DNA from: Siphonodentalium dalli
Taxonomy: Eukaryota; Mollusca; Scaphopoda; Gadilida; Siphonodentaliidae
Assembly (NCBI GenBank): GCA_032622095.1
Contig: CP136066.1
Span: 149,985,224-150,049,223 of the forward strand
DNA: 64,000 nt
Direction of reading: 5' to 3'
Both the position numbers and the translations under genes were made by a program. The notes beneath the pieces are model-generated. The model was given only the letters and a program-made list of their open reading frames with translations, searched no databases and was not told where the DNA came from. Positions 58,401-64,000 of the stretch are shown one piece after another. Position 1 is the stretch's first letter; each line of letters opens with the position of its first letter.

Positions 58401-58918
58401 AGAATGTCATTGAAGCTTGAACCAGCATGTGCGCTGTAGACGTTTGTATGAAAGCTAAGAACAATACCGGTACTCTAGAGTTTAAAGCGTGACCACCACA
58501 TTAACTCCCACTGGCTAATATTATCGGGTAATAATACGTAACTCCGCATACACATATACATTAGACTTGATAGAATGTGTAACTTGTGAAAATTGATCCT
58601 GTGTAACGAGTTCGTCATGTGGTAAGAGTATACACATATATGTACAATTCAGTATAACATTCGAGAGAGCATGTAGCATGTGTTACAAGTTACATGTTTG
58701 ATGTTTCAGTTGTAAACCCGAAAAATCAGTTCAGTTTACTCCTCACTTGTGCAGCAGATCGTATATACATTGACATTTCTAATCTTGTGTTCAATTATAG
58801 AGCTATTTCTGGTTATTTGTTTGCCACACAATATGTCATGATAATAACGAATTGGGGGAAAATACACAACAGTACACAATTCGTTATTTCACACCCATTT
58901 TGTATGCCAGTTAGGGAT

Positions 58919-59085
58919 GAGTGCAAAATACACTAATGTACTCTATGAACGATGTAAAACAAAATGGTAATTATAATGAAAATGAGTAAATGGCTTAATC
59001 CTTTAATTCATTTTCGTTATGATTATCAGGTTGTTCTTTGTGTACGTGAGTGTATTTAAATCTCATGCTGAACTCAAATGAATTC
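58919..59085. repeat. Fold-back MITE, family 1, partial copy
   Basis: gtgcaaaatacactaatgta, ggtaattataatgaaaatga and the mirrored ttcattttcgttatgattat match 5890-6030. Confidence 0.72.
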
Positions 59086-59359
59086 TGTAATTGGATACAA
59101 ATAGCTGAAACAGGATCCCTTCTGGAGCCTTTATTCAGCGTCGGAGAGGCCTTCATCCCCTGCTATGCCCCCTCCATGCGTTGGGGCAGCCCCCCCCCCC
59201 CACATATGTGCGCCTCGCGCGCATTTTTATGCTTTATTCAGCGGCGGCACCTTAGTGCGCAAATTTGATCGTTTAAATATTTGGTTTAAGGATGCTATAA
59301 GCTTATTCCAGAATCAAATAAGTCTAATTTTAATATCCAACGGAATAACGGGTAAAAGT

Positions 59360-59535
59360 CCACTATGCGCTTATTCCAGAATCAAATCAGTCTATTACCA
59401 ACCAATGTCAATATTTAACTCCAATATGAACCTATTTGGGTGGAGCGATCGCGCAAATAGGTTCATATTGGACCTAAATATTCACATAGGTTTATATTCG
59501 ACTTATTTTATTCTGAAATAAGCTCATAGTGAGCG
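59360..59535. repeat. Fold-back element
   Basis: aatatgaacctatttg and caaataggttcatatt form a near-perfect hairpin around ggtggagcgatcgcg at 59424-59470; outer arms cttattccagaat and attctgaaataag pair too. Confidence 0.85.
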
Positions 59536-61004
59536 TATTTGAATTTATATTTTTTTATTGATTTATATTTAAAAAATAACGCCGCTATTTATATCCTCTA
59601 ACAGGGTACCCCGAGTCACTGCAGCAAATTTGGTTGAAATCGGTCCATGGCTGGATTGTTTACAGTCTGCCTTTAATAATGAACATTCTTTATTGTTCCA
59701 TGCTGAAGAAAAAAACGGTTCTTTTAGAGAAGATTCGCCTTTTTTTCTTTTTGAGGTAATACATTCTGTAACTCAATTGAATAAGGCTTTCTGTGGTACC
59801 ATATCAAGTCCATATAAAATATTGTATCGTATTTTCAACTTATATTGATCCAAAGAACCGGATCGGAGTGACGTAGGCGAGTATTATGAGTGTAATTTGA
59901 GGCTTCAAGTCGTAATCCATGACAATGTGTAAACAAACACGAATGAAATACGACGACCTTTAGAGCATGTTACAATTCTAATGTTGGTAAATACACAACG
60001 TTGTGTGTATACATGTACTGACTATGGGTATGCAACAACCCGCCTCACCAGGCACGTGGCTATAGGGTCTCCGTTGGGGTGGGGTGACCATGCAATTTGC
60101 TTCCAACTGCATGCGCCCCCTCTTTGATCTGCCCACATTGGTGAAGTTCCATTTGCAACATGCACCCCCTTAATTGATTTGGAATTTTTCAACTGGTATC
60201 TCTCAAGTCTTCCAACTGTTGGAAATGTCCAACCAGACACCCCCTAAGGTTGGACATTTTGCAACCGATGTTCTATTCAGTCCAAAATTCTGACCAAATG
60301 TATAGGTAAATGTGCTACGTTTAATCTAAAAACAACAAATTCCATAGTAAATACTGGATGAAAAAGCAAACAATAAGAAGAGTTTTCAACCTATATATTG
60401 GATGTGGAATTTTTGGGGGAATGGGGGATATTTTCTTTCAAACCAGTAAGTCTTTGGAAAGTCCGTACACGACTTACTCCTATTACTATTCACATAACAT
60501 CATAAAAGGAGTATTTACTATATTTCATTTGAGACTTGCGTGCGTTGTTCGTTTGATATGACGATAACAAAAGCGGTGTAGACAAGGACGTCACACTCTA
60601 AACACTCCTTGTATATTTTTGGTAAATAAATCTTAAATTCACATCTGAAAGGTGACCCTTGGGTCATACAATATCGTATACATACATATATAGATATATA
60701 TCATCGAGAGATGCATGCGGCCTATTTTCTATAAAGCATGTCGGGCCAATTGTTTAACATCGCCTGGGGTTAGAGAATATGAATAAGTGACGATTGTTGT
60801 TGATAATCAGAGGCGCTACTTTAATGTTGAGGATTTCATTGTATTTAATTATTAGCGAGTGTCATTTCGAAGTCCAATATATGCTTACATGATGACAGCT
60901 TACGCGCGTATGCCCACATATAGGTCTTATATTGATATAAAAGGGAAGATTAAACAAATCATTTTATGTATCATTTGAACATCCACATTTATATGTCTAC
61001 GTAA

Positions 61005-61430
61005 TTTGTAGATCATGAGCTATAATGAATCTATACTCTGGCTACGCCCATGCAGATCATACTCCACCAGTTCATAAAACTTGCAACTGTTTTAAGTTCC
61101 GACTGGGAACCATATAACATAAAATAAACAATGCATGTAATAGTGGTAATATATGTCTTGCTCAATACCATACATGTTCTTTGATAATGTATTTCACAGT
61201 AAGTGAAAGTCGAGAATGCAGTTTTAGGCCGATTTTGCTTTGCGTCGCTTACAGTCATGGAATTTATCCCGGGTAATCAATTCAATATTTATATACGATA
61301 TCGTCTCACAAAAGTCACAAACTTCATGCATTCTCGAGCTGGGACCACCCCCTATATATTGTGAAATAGATGCATTGTAACAGGGTTTTCGCAAAAATTC
61401 AGAAAGCTCCAGTCATGGAAGGGTTATATT
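61005..61430. repeat. Fragments of the 4130-type repeat and MITE family 2
   Basis: 61005-61135 carries tctatactctggctacgccc and gggaaccatataa, as at 43905-44045. 61385-61430 has aaagctccagtcatggaagggtta, the end of MITE family 2. Confidence 0.6.
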
Positions 61431-61459
61431 ATATTGTAAATACATGCACTCCATCATTA

Positions 61460-61625
61460 TTTATGCACCTGTACAGGGGGGGGTCTGGAAAAAAATTGCA
61501 CATTTAGGGCCCAAAAAGTTTTTTCCCGACCTCGAGGGACCCCACCACCCCATTTTTGCAAAAAAAAATATTTTTTTCCTCCAAAATTTTGGGGACCCAC
61601 CCCCGTTTTTTATCAAAATTTCAGA
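61460..61625. repeat. G/C-run repeat, related to 62940-63065
   Basis: gtctggaaaaaaattgcac...ccccaccacccc...ccaaaattttggggaccc resembles ttggaaaaaaattacaagc...ccacccaccccgcccc at 62955-63060. Frames over it are not supported as genes. Confidence 0.5.
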
Positions 61626-61629
61626 GGTT

Positions 61630-64000
61630 GTTTTTAGCCGTTCTTCAATAACTGTGTTAACTGCCTTACTGATTGGTAAACACAGATCAGAAAAACGAAA
61701 AATATACTGTATTTCCATGTGTTTCCTGGTGTTTTCAGTATCTAACAACAATATTAATTAAGCATTGTGTATATAGGTACACTATATGTCACAAATTGCC
61801 CTAGACCCCTTTATAGCCTTAATATATCGAGTGTGTTGTGTCTGACAGAGAACACTGGCCAGTGTAAATAGTGGTAAACAGGTCAGGGGTTCCACAATTA
61901 TATGTGCATGACCAAAGAACTCTTTAGTCTTATCCAACGGGATGGGGTGGGGAGGGGAATTGTTTTTTGGTTAGGTATACACATAGATATATGGTTATTA
62001 TACTGCCCGATATTAGTCGGCGGGTATATAGTTGACGTCTCGAGCCGTCTGTCCGTACAAACATTTTGAATTTTAACTCAAGAGTCAGTTGTCATATTTG
62101 ATTCCCTATGGCATGGTGACGGACCAGAAATGGGGGACGAATATGCATAATATTGCTGGTTGTGACCACTAATGCCTACCAGAGTTATGAACTTTATGAA
62201 ATTCAGTCCATACAAAGATTTTGCAATATAAGTTAAGTGTCGGTTGTCAAATTTTGATGTGGTTTGGTATGGTGATAGACCAGAATGAAGAATTGAATGT
62301 CATTTCTCAATGCATCTGAATGCATCACATTATTTCAGTTCATCTATTTGTAAGTGATAACAGTATACAATTAGTATTTTCGTCTTGTTGAGCAGTAAAG
62401 CTCCCAGATGAAGTTCAATGAGAATAGCATCACCTTCATTTGGGATTGTCTGAGCAGTAAACAGTAATGTCATTCATCATAACCAATTCAGTTTTATTTG
62501 GATAATTGTTGCAAATTAACATTACTAGCAATCATTCAAGATGAGAAATAACCAGAAGAAATTAATTTGATTACATGCCAGAACAAGACAGTATTTCAGA
62601 CATTAGAAATTTATGAGATACCCTTTTCAATTTCATGTTATGCAACAATCAGGTTAATGATAACCTGATATCTACTAGTAGTCATCATTGAGTATTCATC
62701 ATGTAGTATCCAATTTGTGATAAGAGTTTTTTTGTTTTATTACTTTTATTCAGATAATACAACTGGGTAATATATTAATTTTGTTAATACGGTGGTCCAC
62801 TGTGAAGTGGTCCGGGATACTGTGAAATCCAGAATGATGCTAAATCTGAGGTTAAAGAGTCACTTTAACTGCCTATATAGCCCTATACCAACAAGCATGG
62901 CACTAACATGCTTACAAACAACATTACATGGTCAGTACTTGTAAATTGTTTGAAAAAAATCCATTTTGGAAAAAAATTACAAGCACCATTTTTTCCGCCT
63001 CTGGACCACCCACCCACCCCGCCCCTATATACGGAATTTTTTTGCAGACCCCCCCCCCCCCTGACCTGTATGTACTTTTTATGTGACGACAAATAAACAA
63101 TTGTTGGCTAATTCATATTCTTGGTTTCGTTCACCCCAAATCACAAGTACGCTGACCACTTTAGTCCAAAACTTTGATAAAAAGTAGGAAAATATGTCAA
63201 TGTTGGTCAAAAAACATCAATTTCCCCACTAATTGTTTGATTGGAAATGAAAACATATGAGAATAATTTCTATCTATATTTGGTGTGAAATTTCCAACTC
63301 ACGCATGAAATTTTCAACTGTAATGAAGAATTTTTTTGGGGTAAGCATGTGCACCGCCCCTTGTCCCTGTGCCCCCTGACCCTGACTGGGAAATATGGAA
63401 TCATAGCTGTTCTTGATAGTCGTGAGATTACCTATGCCTGTTAGTTGGTACACGTATAAGTGCGTGTGTTGACTTGTTATCTCTATGTTTTATTGAAATG
63501 ACTAATCTTCTATAGTCTCTATATTAATCATATGACATCATGTGTAATCACAATAGAGAACATTATGTGTTGACTTATTTGGGCCAACTGTGTGGGATAA
63601 TAATAGGAAGTATGAATAAATTACATTCATCGTTTCATTCAAGTTAAAGATTTATAGCCACCGAATCCATTAACTTTCTGTTAACATCACATTATATATG
63701 CAGGAGCTAGGATGTTGGCGGGCATGTATGGGCGACTGAAAAGTCACGTTTGGTATGTGTCTACACATACGCATAATATATCAAGACGTCATATGACAGA
63801 TTAATAGAAAACGAGCGAAAATTAGGGGGTGAAGTTGAGTCCTGGTGGTGCAAGGATAGACCAGTATCTCCTGGACTTACTATTTCACTTCCATTATAGA
63901 AACGAACAATATGTTTCAGTTTCGGTAGAATTCTCGATGATTTTACATTATTTTTGTTGAGAATGGTAGATTGTCAACATCAAATTATTAATATATCAAA
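61630..64000. other. No gene seen
   Basis: AT-rich DNA with the second G/C-run repeat at 62940-63065. No exon with matching splice signals or recognisable protein motif was found on either strand. Confidence 0.45.

Overview
The window is nuclear DNA from an AT-rich animal genome, most likely a marine invertebrate. It has small exons with clean GT-AG introns, dense fold-back MITEs, a tRNA-derived SINE, several decayed LINE, Penelope-like and BED-type transposase fragments, and many minisatellites. Phrases such as a repeated 'gggaGATAACTC/gggccataactcc' inside repeats hint at a lophotrochozoan (mollusc or brachiopod), but this is weak inference and I cannot name the species.

Only two host protein-coding genes can be supported. 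Both lie on the minus strand and are multi-exon paralogs in tandem. Gene A runs from 57785 down to 35458 (10 coding exons, about 392 residues). Gene B runs from 12905 down to 3772 (8 coding exons, 335 residues). The last eight exons of each correspond one to one, with identical intron phases (2, 2, 1, 0, 0, 0, 0), and the membrane-segment exon is exactly 194 nt in both. Each protein has a hydrophilic cytoplasmic N-terminus with YEELP and NPxY motifs, one membrane span of type II orientation, a polar probably coiled-coil stalk with N-glycosylation sequons, a minimal collagen-like Gly-X-Y hinge encoded across an exon junction, and a C-terminal six-cysteine domain ending in an invariant CTLHLWLCP. 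I do not recognise that C-terminal domain. The layout is that of a cell-surface receptor or adhesion protein, and the pair is the most interesting content of the window.

Region by region: 1-3.7 kb holds a 1.2 kb fold-back and a 500-bp direct-repeat pair. 3.77-12.9 kb is gene B, with a Penelope-like remnant and several MITEs in its introns. 12.9-35.4 kb is the intergenic stretch: tandem repeats, a SINE, a 175-bp hairpin array, a 3.3-kb terminal-inverted-repeat element rich in C/G runs (18.2-21.5 kb), a long array of diverged repeats (21.5-26.8 kb and 27.3-29.2 kb), a BED-finger transposase fragment (30 kb) and a reverse-transcriptase fragment (31.4-32.2 kb). 35.4-57.8 kb is gene A, whose introns hold MITEs, a second SINE and LINE 3' ends. 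57.8-64 kb is upstream DNA with further repeats and no supported gene. Most open reading frames in the window are chance frames or repeat-derived.
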